A stretch of DNA of 11,885 nucleotides from Candidatus Omnitrophota bacterium (GTDB taxonomy: Bacteria > Hinthialibacterota > Hinthialibacteria > Hinthialibacterales > JAKPRU01), in NCBI GenBank assembly GCA_029557025.1, contig JAKPRU010000579.1:1-11885 (forward strand), read 5' to 3'. The notes beneath the pieces are model-generated. The model ran no database searches. It had not been told where the DNA came from and was given only the letters and a program-made list of their open reading frames with translations. The translations under genes and the position numbers were made by a program. Every line of letters starts with the position of its first letter. Within the stretch, counting starts at the first letter, position 1. Below, one piece after another: positions 1 to 7,400 of the stretch.

Positions 1-188
1 GCGCGGGCTACGGACGTAAGGACATGGTGTCACTGATGCGCGCCGGCGGACTTCACGCCCGTTGCCGGATTCGAAAGCCGGAAGCGTTACCCAGTACCAA
101 GGGGATGGGACTCCGCAATGAGGTCTTTCGGGAACAGAAGGACGGCAAGGAGCAATAACAGGATAGCCGAACGCCGCATCGGAACCAT
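1..188 (-). pseudogene. Start of a secreted-protein gene, very short or frameshifted, running to the window edge
   Basis: An ATG at 188 (minus strand) has a strong ribosome binding site, AAAGGAG at 197-203, about 8 bases upstream. It begins 22 bases after the stop of the DUF1080 gene, as expected for the next gene of the operon. The first ~26 residues form a clear signal peptide: MVPMRRS, then an Ile/Leu/Val-rich core, then a polar end (LIAES). The frame stops at 87-89 after only 33 codons. The next frame, entered near 105-110, stays open to the window edge and reads PSPWYWVTLPAFESGNGR and on. This suggests either a one-base frameshift near 100-110 or a genuine short secreted peptide. I recognise no family. 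The initiation signals are convincing; the coding content downstream is not. Confidence 0.42.
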
Positions 189-210
189 TCTATTCGCTCC
201 TTTGTAAAGG

Positions 211-1359
211 TCAATCGAAAGAAATAATTCGTATATCCTTCCATTCAGTAATCATCAAGATACCGGCATGAACCTGAAACGCGAATACGCCCTTCCTCAA
301 ACGCTCCGTATCTTTATGATCGATTGATTGAATACCGTTAATGAAGAGCTGGATTCGGGGACCGATCGCGGTAATCTCGTACGTGTTCCAGCCGTTCCAG
401 TCGATGAGATTCGTGAAGTCTTTATCCGTTTTGACATAGACACCGCGCTCATTCTGATCGTACAGATGGCCGCTGATCCAGTCGCTGTCGGAGGCCAGGT
501 CAGCCTGGTAGCCGTGAATCATGTTGTCAACCTGCCAACTGCGGAACTGAATTCCGGAATTGCCTTTGGGCATCCGAAATCGTAACGCGAGGTGGAAATC
601 CTGGTACTCTTTGTCGGAGACGAGCCAGCCGTAGCCGGCCTTGTCGGAGGGAGATCGTCCGATAATGGCCCCATCCTGTACGGTCCATTGCGCATCGCCG
701 AGCGCGTGCCAACCGGTCAGATCCTTGCCGTTAAACATGGATTGCCAGGGTCGCTGGTCGGGTATCTCGAGGATGCGGATGTCGGTCCACGCAATGGTGG
801 CCTCGCCGGGATCCCCCATCTGCAGGGCGATGAATCCTTTTTTCGGGCCTGCCGGGTCATCGATCTCTACGGTTTTCCAGCCGTTCACGCGGATTTCGAT
901 ATGATTACCAATAGCGGATATCTCATACTCGGTCCATTTTCCACGTTCGACGAGACGGGCGACATCATATAGCGAATCCCGAACAACCTGCCTGCCCTCG
1001 AGCTCCAGCAGAGAGCCGGTGGCAAACATGCGATTGGCGTCGAGATTGCCCTGGTAGCCGGCCATTTTACCGTCCTCCAGACGGCTACGGAATTGAATGC
1101 CGCTGTCGCCGCCATCCCATCGAAACCGGAGGCGAAGGACAAAATCGGTGAACTCCCCTTCGGTAATCAGCCAACCGGAATCGTCTTCCTTCGCCTTGGC
1201 TATAATGCTTCCATCCCGGACACTCCAGTCCTGGTTTCCTATCTGTTTCCAGCCTTGCAGGTCCTTGCCGTTAAACAAGTATCGCCAACCGGGTTCCTCG
1301 CTTAGTGCGGGAAACGCAAGCGAAATCACAGCCGCACAGAATAGTAGTCGTTCCATCAT
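211..1359 (-). CDS. Secreted protein with two tandem DUF1080 (3-keto-disaccharide hydrolase) domains
   Basis: 382 residues. The start codon at 1359 (a double ATG) has AGGAGA at 1367-1372, about 7 bases upstream. Residues 1-21 are a signal peptide (LLFCAAVISLAFPALS), so the protein is exported. Two copies of the concanavalin-like DUF1080 fold follow. Copy 1 (about 24-200) has FNGKDLQGW at 29-37 and SGIQFRS at 86-92. Copy 2 (about 203-382) has FNGKDLTGW at 209-217 and its own NSGIQFRS. Each copy ends with a W-x-DIRI strand. Single-domain DUF1080 proteins are about 200-250 residues, so this is a domain duplication. Some family members hydrolyse 3-keto-glycosides; others may only bind sugar. It lies downstream of the sialidase-like gene on the same strand, probably in one operon. 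Family assignment is firm; substrate is unknown. Confidence 0.9.
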   Translation of the reverse strand: MMERLLFCAAVISLAFPALSEEPGWRYLFNGKDLQGWKQIGNQDWSVRDGSIIAKAKEDDSGWLITEGEFTDFVLRLRFRWDGGDSGIQFRSRLEDGKMAGYQGNLDANRMFATGSLLELEGRQVVRDSLYDVARLVERGKWTEYEISAIGNHIEIRVNGWKTVEIDDPAGPKKGFIALQMGDPGEATIAWTDIRILEIPDQRPWQSMFNGKDLTGWHALGDAQWTVQDGAIIGRSPSDKAGYGWLVSDKEYQDFHLALRFRMPKGNSGIQFRSWQVDNMIHGYQADLASDSDWISGHLYDQNERGVYVKTDKDFTNLIDWNGWNTYEITAIGPRIQLFINGIQSIDHKDTERLRKGVFAFQVHAGILMITEWKDIRIISFD

Positions 1360-1366
1360 GGTCGAT

Positions 1367-1372
1367 TCTCCT
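1367..1372 (-). promoter_or_regulatory. Ribosome binding site of the DUF1080 gene
   Basis: Read on the minus strand, AGGAGA lies 7 bases before the first ATG of the double ATG. It supports the start at 1359. No promoter of good quality is visible in 1373-1407, which fits co-transcription with the sialidase gene upstream. Confidence 0.7.
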
Positions 1373-1407
1373 ATGTGAGATGTAATAGATTCGGTTCCTA
1401 TTTCCGT

Positions 1408-1672
1408 TTATCGTTTAATCCTGCGCCGATTTCGGACAATCTGTCGTGCGATTTGATCTCTCCGATCCAGAATATCCGGGGATATTCCGTGTGTTTTGTC
1501 AAGTCCCAGACAATCGGCGCTCCGATATTCAACAATAATTTGGGCGGTTCCGGCAGGGCGATGTCCCTCACCGAATCGCGTATTTTGCAGGTGTCGCAAG
1601 GGTTGCGAGGTGGTCGTAATCCTCGATGGCGTCGCGGAGAACCTCCAGGCGGGCGCCGCTCCAGAATCGGCC
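1408..1672 (-). pseudogene. Frameshifted remnant of a DUF4091 (GH123-type) C-terminal domain
   Basis: The 328-base gap between the two genes contains no intact gene, but its minus strand carries a recognisable broken domain. Segment 1 (1672 to 1568) reads GRFWSGARLEVLRDAIEDYD and then HLATLATPAKYAIR before a stop. R-x-E-x-LRD-[AG]-IEDY-x-x-L is the signature of the DUF4091 domain at the C-terminus of GH123-type glycosidases and relatives. Segment 2, in another frame (from 1559), reads LLLNIGAPIVWDLTKHTEYP. Segment 3, again in another frame, reads DILDRRDQIARQIVRNRR and stops at 1408. Joined, these follow the usual order of the last ~85 residues of that domain. At least two frame changes and one stop mark it as decayed. 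Segment 1 is in the same frame as the sialidase gene, whose TGA (1688-1690) and a TAA separate them. The N-terminal catalytic part is absent here. Confidence 0.65.
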
Positions 1673-1687
1673 GTTGGGTTACGATTT

Positions 1688-3742
1688 TCATTCTTCCGGC
1701 AGATCCTTCTCCCGAAAGGCCAGCCGCAGATCGCCTTGTATGGTCGTCAACCAAAGTTCACCAGGTTCCCGTTCAAACACGTAAGAATAGGCGAATGAGG
1801 CTCCGGGTGAATCTGGGCGACGGGCAACAACAACCGGTTTCGACCAAGTCTTTCCATCATCCGAAGACAGAGCGACCGACAACTCCGCGCGGAAATTGCT
1901 GACCCGTTCATCGGACCACTGCCTGTCGCCACCCTCCATGGCCTCAGCGGGAACTTCCGTTGCTCCTTCCGGCAGAGGACGGTTCCATGTAAGCATTAAG
2001 CGCCCGCTTGCAAGGCGTGTGAATGTGCCGGGTGCGCTGCTCGCCGGGATATCCGAGGGCTGAAGAATTCGCCAGTCCTCGCCATCATTGTCCGAAAAGG
2101 CCGACCAGAAACGCCCCAAGTTGGTTCGGCACAACATCCACAACCGTCCGTCCGGGAGTTGCGCGATGGTCGGTTCGATCAATCCGTCATGGTGTCCCCG
2201 CCCGCCAATATCGAGCAAGTTGGAACGATGCCATGTTCTGCCTTCATCGTCGGAATACCGGGCACGAATTGCATGACGCCCGTCCTCGTACATCAGTTCC
2301 TGCACCGGCGCGACAATGCGCCCGTTTCGTGTCTGAATGAAATGGTGGATATCGCCGCTGTATCCCTCATAGATGATTTGTGCATCGGTCCATGTCTGTC
2401 CATCATCCGTGCTTCGAATGGACCAGACAGGCAGGCGCGTCCCCGGTTTGGGCAGACTGCGCTCCGCATCCCATCCCCACACCGCCTCTGCCATATTCAG
2501 GAATAAAAGGATGATCGTTCCGTTCCTGGTCCGCAGAAGCGCGCGTTCCCCGGAAGCCTCAAGTTTCCGGTCCGGCCCGAATAGAGGATGGGACTCCCAT
2601 GTGACACCCTCATCGCGGCTCACCAGTGTCTCGGTATCACTCAGACCGAGGATGCCGCCATCAGGGAGCCGCACAAATGGTCCCAACGGCAGACTTTTCA
2701 TCCATCGGACCCGCTTCTCCACCTGGATCCACCCGGCGCGAGTGGCAACGGGTTTCCAGCCATCCGGGGCTGTGGGAACCACCGCCGAGGCGACGGGCCG
2801 TCGCTCTTTCGGGAAATCCTGGGCAACCTTTTCCAGCAGAGCCTTCGGATCGTTCTCCATGGCATAGATCGCCAGACGCCAACGTTGCTCCTCCACAGGA
2901 GCCTTCTCCGGCAGCCACTTGGGATTATTGTGCATACAGTCATGCCAGGCTTGGCACATTGTATCCGCTGAATCATTGGCCAACGCTGCCAAGTAGCGCC
3001 CATCGCGCGATACCGCTCCGATCACCGGCGTGAGATACCGATCCGGGCTGTAGCCCGCCCAGGAATTCGGGGGCGTTACCGGAACTGCCCGCGACGACTT
3101 TACATACATTTGCACCCACGGTGGATTGTTGTATTCATGCTCAGGCTTTTGCACGGGGATTTTTGTTCGTTCCGTATCCAGGAGAAATGTCGGGCCGCGA
3201 TCCGTGAAAATAAAACAGCGCCGTACAAATTCGGGATACGGATCCGGGGCGCTTGCGAAACCGGGGGCGTGGCGCAGCTGCCAGCAGAGATTGAGGCCGG
3301 GCGGTGTACCGGGCAAAGTCGAATCGGGATAGCCATCGCGGTCCAGCGCCAAACGCGCCTCAATATGAACCGCGCCGGGCTTGGGGGTGACTGTTGTGAG
3401 AATCAGGGTTTGCGGATTTTTCTGATCGCGGTGACGTACTTCCACTGCGCCTTCGGCTATTGCGCGGGCATCCAGGAAATCCGCTGCCGACTCATAACAC
3501 CAGGCATCACAGGTGAAATCCGGCACATTCGGAAATGTCATCGAAACCATGGGATAGTATTTACCCCAAAGTTTTTCTTTGACGACACGGATCGTCGGCA
3601 GAGTTTCCGGCTGAGGATTCTCCGCCTCGGCGACAACGACAACATCCGGCCCGCCTTCCTCACCGGTTGCATACGGGCAAGCCACCCACACCGGGCACAG
3701 GACACCCAGCAATATGTTTAAAAGCCTGGCTTGTTTGCACAT
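1688..3742 (-). CDS. Secreted BNR-repeat sialidase-like (exo-alpha-sialidase family) protein
   Basis: 684 residues from the ATG at 3742. I prefer this start because GAGG (3752-3755) lies 9 bases upstream, while the in-frame ATG at 3766 (8 residues longer) has no Shine-Dalgarno sequence. A signal peptide covers about residues 1-28 (LLNILLGVLCPVWVAC). Residues ~30-320 are a beta-rich region I cannot assign. Residues ~330-675 form a six-bladed sialidase-type propeller with five Asp-boxes: SRDEGVTW, STDDGQTW, SDDEGRTW, SDNDGEDW and SSDDGKTW, near residues 374, 443, 495, 549 and 626. EPTIAQLPDGRLWMLCR, before the fourth box, and a late Tyr (YSYVFEREPG) resemble conserved BNR_2 segments. Many planctomycete homologues have unproven activity, so sialic acid release is inferred. 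It is first in a minus-strand operon with the DUF1080 gene. Confidence 0.85.
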   Translation of the reverse strand: MCKQARLLNILLGVLCPVWVACPYATGEEGGPDVVVVAEAENPQPETLPTIRVVKEKLWGKYYPMVSMTFPNVPDFTCDAWCYESAADFLDARAIAEGAVEVRHRDQKNPQTLILTTVTPKPGAVHIEARLALDRDGYPDSTLPGTPPGLNLCWQLRHAPGFASAPDPYPEFVRRCFIFTDRGPTFLLDTERTKIPVQKPEHEYNNPPWVQMYVKSSRAVPVTPPNSWAGYSPDRYLTPVIGAVSRDGRYLAALANDSADTMCQAWHDCMHNNPKWLPEKAPVEEQRWRLAIYAMENDPKALLEKVAQDFPKERRPVASAVVPTAPDGWKPVATRAGWIQVEKRVRWMKSLPLGPFVRLPDGGILGLSDTETLVSRDEGVTWESHPLFGPDRKLEASGERALLRTRNGTIILLFLNMAEAVWGWDAERSLPKPGTRLPVWSIRSTDDGQTWTDAQIIYEGYSGDIHHFIQTRNGRIVAPVQELMYEDGRHAIRARYSDDEGRTWHRSNLLDIGGRGHHDGLIEPTIAQLPDGRLWMLCRTNLGRFWSAFSDNDGEDWRILQPSDIPASSAPGTFTRLASGRLMLTWNRPLPEGATEVPAEAMEGGDRQWSDERVSNFRAELSVALSSDDGKTWSKPVVVARRPDSPGASFAYSYVFEREPGELWLTTIQGDLRLAFREKDLPEE

Positions 3743-3791
3743 TTGGATTCGCCTCGTGTTCGGCATGGAATGAATGAACTAACTGGAGTTG

Positions 3792-3820
3792 AATCTATGC
3801 CATGACGGGACAAAGGTCAA
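3792..3820 (-). promoter_or_regulatory. Sigma70-like promoter of the sialidase operon
   Basis: On the minus strand TTGACC (3815-3820) is followed by a 17-base spacer and TAGATT (3792-3797), about 50 bases before the preferred sialidase start. The -35 box matches 5 of 6 consensus bases and the -10 box 4 of 6. I see no TAGAC/GTCTA dyad here, so the BlaI-type operators of the divergent promoter do not directly overlap it. The short repeats of GATTGCGG just upstream (3829-3836 and 3843-3850) have no evident role. Confidence 0.5.
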
Positions 3821-3865
3821 TATCTTCCGATTGCGGATTGGGGATTGCGGAACGCACAGGCCCTG

Positions 3866-3892
3866 TCATTCCGGCGAAAGCCGGAATCCAGG
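3866..3892 (+). repeat. REP-like palindrome, copy 1
   Basis: A perfect 8-bp inverted repeat, ATTCCGGC and GCCGGAAT, closes a GAAA tetraloop (3868-3887) and is followed by CCAGG. This core with an ATCCAGG tail is typical of short interspersed palindromes found in many bacterial genomes. It lies between the two divergent promoters. A copy in the opposite orientation lies at 11501-11526. There is no T-tract, so it is unlikely to be an ordinary intrinsic terminator. Confidence 0.75.
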
Positions 3893-3907
3893 CATTTTGA
3901 AAAAATT

Positions 3908-3921
3908 TAGACTCCCGTCTA
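3908..3921. promoter_or_regulatory. Upstream operator dyad, probable BlaI-family site
   Basis: TAGACTCCCGTCTA is a perfect 5-bp dyad with a 4-base centre. Its reverse complement differs from the second dyad (3940-3953) at one base of 14. The two centres are 32 bp apart, about three helical turns, so two repressor dimers would sit on the same face of the DNA. It lies just upstream of the -35 box of the blaI promoter. BlaI/MecI/CopY repressors bind short dyads at their own promoters; that this is such a site is inference from position and symmetry. Confidence 0.65.
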
Positions 3922-3930
3922 TATTTTTTC

Positions 3931-3959
3931 TTGACAAAATAGACGAGAGTCTATATACT
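3931..3959 (+). promoter_or_regulatory. Near-consensus sigma70 promoter of the blaI-M56 operon
   Basis: TTGACA (3931-3936, 6/6 consensus), a 17-base spacer, then TATACT (3954-3959). It starts about 41 bases before the repressor gene. It is one of the strongest-looking promoters in the window, and an operator dyad sits inside its spacer. This is the expected design for tight repression with high output on release. Confidence 0.8.
3940..3953. promoter_or_regulatory. Core operator dyad in the promoter spacer, probable BlaI-family site
   Basis: TAGACGAGAGTCTA is a perfect 5-bp dyad around GAGA. With A3939 and T3954 it extends to 16 bp. It fills the spacer between the -35 and -10 boxes, so a bound repressor would block RNA polymerase. 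The half-site TAGAC differs from the TACA/TGTA type known for MecI, BlaI and CopY, so the specificity would be divergent. Confidence 0.7.
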
Positions 3960-3999
3960 TCGGTTGAAGTCAATCGTTCTACATGCGAGGTAAGTCATC

Positions 4000-4419
4000 G
4001 TGAACACCAATGAAGAAACCATCCCGGAGCTGCCGGACGCGGAATTGGAGGTCCTGGCGTGCCTGTGGCGGCAGGGCAAATGCACCGCACGGGAGATCCG
4101 GGAGATGATGATCGGATACCGTCCCATGGCGCATGGGTCCGTCGCCACGCTTCTGAAACGCCTTGAATCCAAATCCCTGGTGACCAAACAAAAAGCCCCG
4201 GTTGGGAAGGCGTTTTTATACCAGGCAACACACGCGCCGGGGCCGACTTATCGCAGTTTGCTTAAGAACCTCTCTCAACGTATTTTCGGTGGTGACCGCA
4301 TTGCGCTGGCGGCTTCGTTATTCGAAACAAGGCCGCCATCCGCAGAGGAATTACGGCAGCTCCAGGAGCTATTCGAGCAGCTCCGTCAGCAAAAGAATCG
4401 GAAAGGGGCCGAGAAATGA
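4000..4419 (+). CDS. blaI: BlaI/MecI/CopY-family transcriptional repressor
   Basis: 139 residues, starting at GTG 4000 with GAGG (3987-3990) 9 bases upstream. Residues ~10-80 are a winged helix-turn-helix: LPDAELEVLACLW, then TAREI, then HGSVATLLKRLESKSLV, the usual BlaI order. Residues ~85-139 are the helical dimerisation part, with RIFGGDRIALAASLFE followed by an acidic helix, as in the family. In the classical system BlaI represses its own operon as a dimer and is inactivated when the partner BlaR1-type protease is activated. Here the gene overlaps the M56 gene by ATGA (translational coupling), so sensor and repressor are made together. Twin dyads at 3908-3953 are the likely targets, giving autoregulation. 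Family assignment is firm; a beta-lactam role is not implied, because no beta-lactamase or penicillin-binding sensor domain is present. Confidence 0.92.
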   Translation: MNTNEETIPELPDAELEVLACLWRQGKCTAREIREMMIGYRPMAHGSVATLLKRLESKSLVTKQKAPVGKAFLYQATHAPGPTYRSLLKNLSQRIFGGDRIALAASLFETRPPSAEELRQLQELFEQLRQQKNRKGAEK

Positions 4420-7400
4420 ACGAGTGGGTATTGGGAGTCGATCAGGCGGCATCGGTGTGGTGGACCTACGTATTTCATGCGACCTGGCAGGGCGCACTGG
4501 TGGGGCTGCTGGTGCTGGCAGCGGTGTACCTGGGCAAACGTCTGCCCGCACCGCTGCGGTATTGGCTGCTCCTGGTGGCGCTGGCGAAATTCTTATTTCC
4601 GCCGTTTCTATCGCTGCCGGTCGGAGTGTTTCATTTCGCCGGTCCGGTGGTTCCGGCCACGCCACCGGCGATTTCAATAGCCATGCCTGTTGTGCCGGAA
4701 CGGTCCATTACTGTGCAACCGCCCATGACTCTGGAGTCATCCGTTACCTTGGAGCCATCCGTTAGTTTCGAGCCGTCTATTCCCCTGCAGGCGGATCTGT
4801 CGTCGGCTCCCGCTCCTGAAGATCCTAATGATGATCTCGTGACAAGCCAGATAGAGACGCCTGCCCCGTCTCAACCGGCGCTAATTCTGCCCGGCTGGAG
4901 AACCTGGCTGCTTGCGGCTCATGCGGTGGGATTTCTGCTGCTTGTTGCGTGGATTGTTATGCAGTGGATTCTATTGATGAAAGCGACCCGTCGAGCGCAG
5001 AGGGTTACAGAAGGCGATCTCTACGAACGATTTCTCTCCCTGTGCAGGCAGATCGGGCTGCAACGCAGGATACGGTTGCTGATCTCAGCGGAGCAGCAGG
5101 CTCCGATGGCATTCGGCCTGTTCTACCCAACCGTGATGGTTCCCAAATCCGTAGCCGAGGATCTCACGCCCGCGCAGGCGGACACCATATTGACACACGA
5201 GTTGGCGCATCACCGTCGCGGAGATATCTGGGTGAACTGGACACAGCTCGTTCTGATCGCCGTGTGGTGGTTCAACCCGGTAGTGTGGCTATTGAGCCGC
5301 GCGTTGCGGCGGACACGGGAAGACTGCTGCGATGACCTGGTGTTGTCGCGGAAACTGACCACACCGGATGCGTATTGTGAGACGTTACTTCGTGCTGCTG
5401 CGGAGTTGTCGGCCCCCATGCCGCTGGGTGCGGTGCTGGGATTCGCGGAGCGTGTTCACCCGCTGGCGAACCGCCTTTGCCGGATTATGGATGGAACCAT
5501 TCGACGGTCGGCGAGGCTGTCGTTTGTGGGGTTGTTGGCAGTGGTGGCAGTGGCAATCTTCCTGCTTCCGGGCTTGCCGAGCGCACAGCGGGAAGAGGAG
5601 AAGGCGGAGAAGGCGACGATGGAAAATGAGGCGGTTGGGGATCACGTGATTCTCTCTTCCGAGATTGTCCCCAATTCTCCTTTACGTGGTCCTTCAGGGG
5701 AATCCATCTACGGATTGGGCAATCTGCAGTCGGTTGCTTACTCTCCTGACGGCAAGTCCATCGCGACCTGCGGGAGTCTCGGTGCGTTCCTGTGGGATGT
5801 CGAGACAAATCGGCCTGTGCGGGCTTTTTATGGGCATACGGAACCTGTGTATGGCGTGCGATTTTCGCCCGATGGAACCAGGATCCTCACCGTGGGCGGG
5901 GACATAGTGAGACTGTGGGATGTGAAAACGGGCAACTCAATCCGGTCATTCGGCGGACATGAGAAAGCGATTGCATGCGCTGTGTTCTCACCCGACGGCA
6001 GGAGGATCGTAACCGCCGGCGGGGATGGTTTGGCAAAGGTGTGGGATGCGGAGACAGGTGCGGAAATTCGCACACTATCCGGCCATAAAGCCGGTGTGTT
6101 TTCCGTGGCATTTTCGCCCGATGGGAAGAAGGTCCTGACCGGAAGCGAAGACAACACGGCAAAGATGTGGGATGCGGAAACAGGTTCCGAAATTCACACA
6201 CTTGCCGGTCATAAACTTCTCAGCCATACGCGTAATGTAATATCGGTGGCATTTTCGCCCGACGGGACCAAGGTATTGACGAGAGGTGGAGACGGTACGG
6301 CAAAAATATGGGACGCGGGGAAAGGATTGGAGATTCGGACTTATGGTTCGGATTTTGAAGAGGATATGCGGGTCGGCTTTTTCGTCGAGTTCTCACCGGA
6401 CGGGAAGATGATTCTGAGCGCGGCCAGCGGAGCCAGGGCGGCATTGTGGGACACGGAGTCCGGGGCACAGATCCGGAAATTCGGCAATCCGGGATCGCAG
6501 TCGAGTTCCGCCGTATTCTCACCGGACGGCACAAAGGTCCTGGCCGTAAATGAGAACATGGATGTGGATTTGTGGGATGTGGAAACGGGCGGAAAGATAC
6601 AGACTTTCACCGGGCATACGTCGCGGGTGGATTGTGCGGCGCTCTCACCGGATGGGACGAAGATTGTGACCTCCAACGGGATTCTGTGGGATGTGAACAC
6701 CGGCAAAGAAGAAGTGCGCATATTCCCTCCGGAACGGTTCCGAGGGATCGGCGGAAGTGCTGCCGCATTCTCTCGCGACGGGAAGAAGGTCTTAATAGGG
6801 AGAAAAAGTGTGATATGGAATGTGGCCATCGGCGGCGAGTTTCCGGAACGCCCATCGAGACAATTCGAAGGGAACTACCTGGGATTATCACCGGATGGAA
6901 TGCCGATCATAACGGATGGTTTCATGATTGAACTGATCAAGGAGACCGGGGAGATGGAGAGGTTCTCCGGGCATACCGGTGATGTGTTATCTGTGGCGTT
7001 TTCATCAGACGGAACGAAACTGCTTACAGGAAGCCGCGATAAGACGGCAAGACTGTGGGATGTGGGGACAGGGTCGCAGATTCGGGCGTTCCAGGGACAT
7101 GAGGATTCTGTGGATGCTGTGGCCCTTTCTCCGGACGGAACAAAAGTCCTGACCGGGAGCCAGGATAAGACGGCAAGACTGTGGGACGCGGAGACCGGAC
7201 AGGAAATCGAAAGATTCGAGAGGCACACAAGAGGGGTGTCCACTGTGGCGTTCTCGCCGGATGGCACAGCGTATCTGACAGGAAGTACCGACGGGACGGT
7301 ATTGTTGATGCGCCCCGGAAGAGAACCGGCATCATTTCCCCATAGCGGGATGGTAAGTTCTGTCGCGTTCTCACCCGATGGAACAAAGATACTGACCACA

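Noticed and set aside
1..157. A plus-strand frame (AGYGRKDMVSL onward, stopping near 157)
   Set aside because: No family likeness, and it lies opposite a better-supported minus-strand signal peptide and ribosome binding site.
2373..2867. Plus-strand open frames across the sialidase gene (also 2626-3033 and 3110-3721)
   Set aside because: They lack initiation signals and have Arg/Pro/Ser-rich shadow composition, while the minus strand carries five Asp-boxes in one frame.
3766..3766. The upstream ATG as start of the sialidase gene
   Set aside because: No Shine-Dalgarno sequence before it. The ATG at 3742 has GAGG at 9 bases and gives a normal signal peptide. The two differ by only 8 residues.
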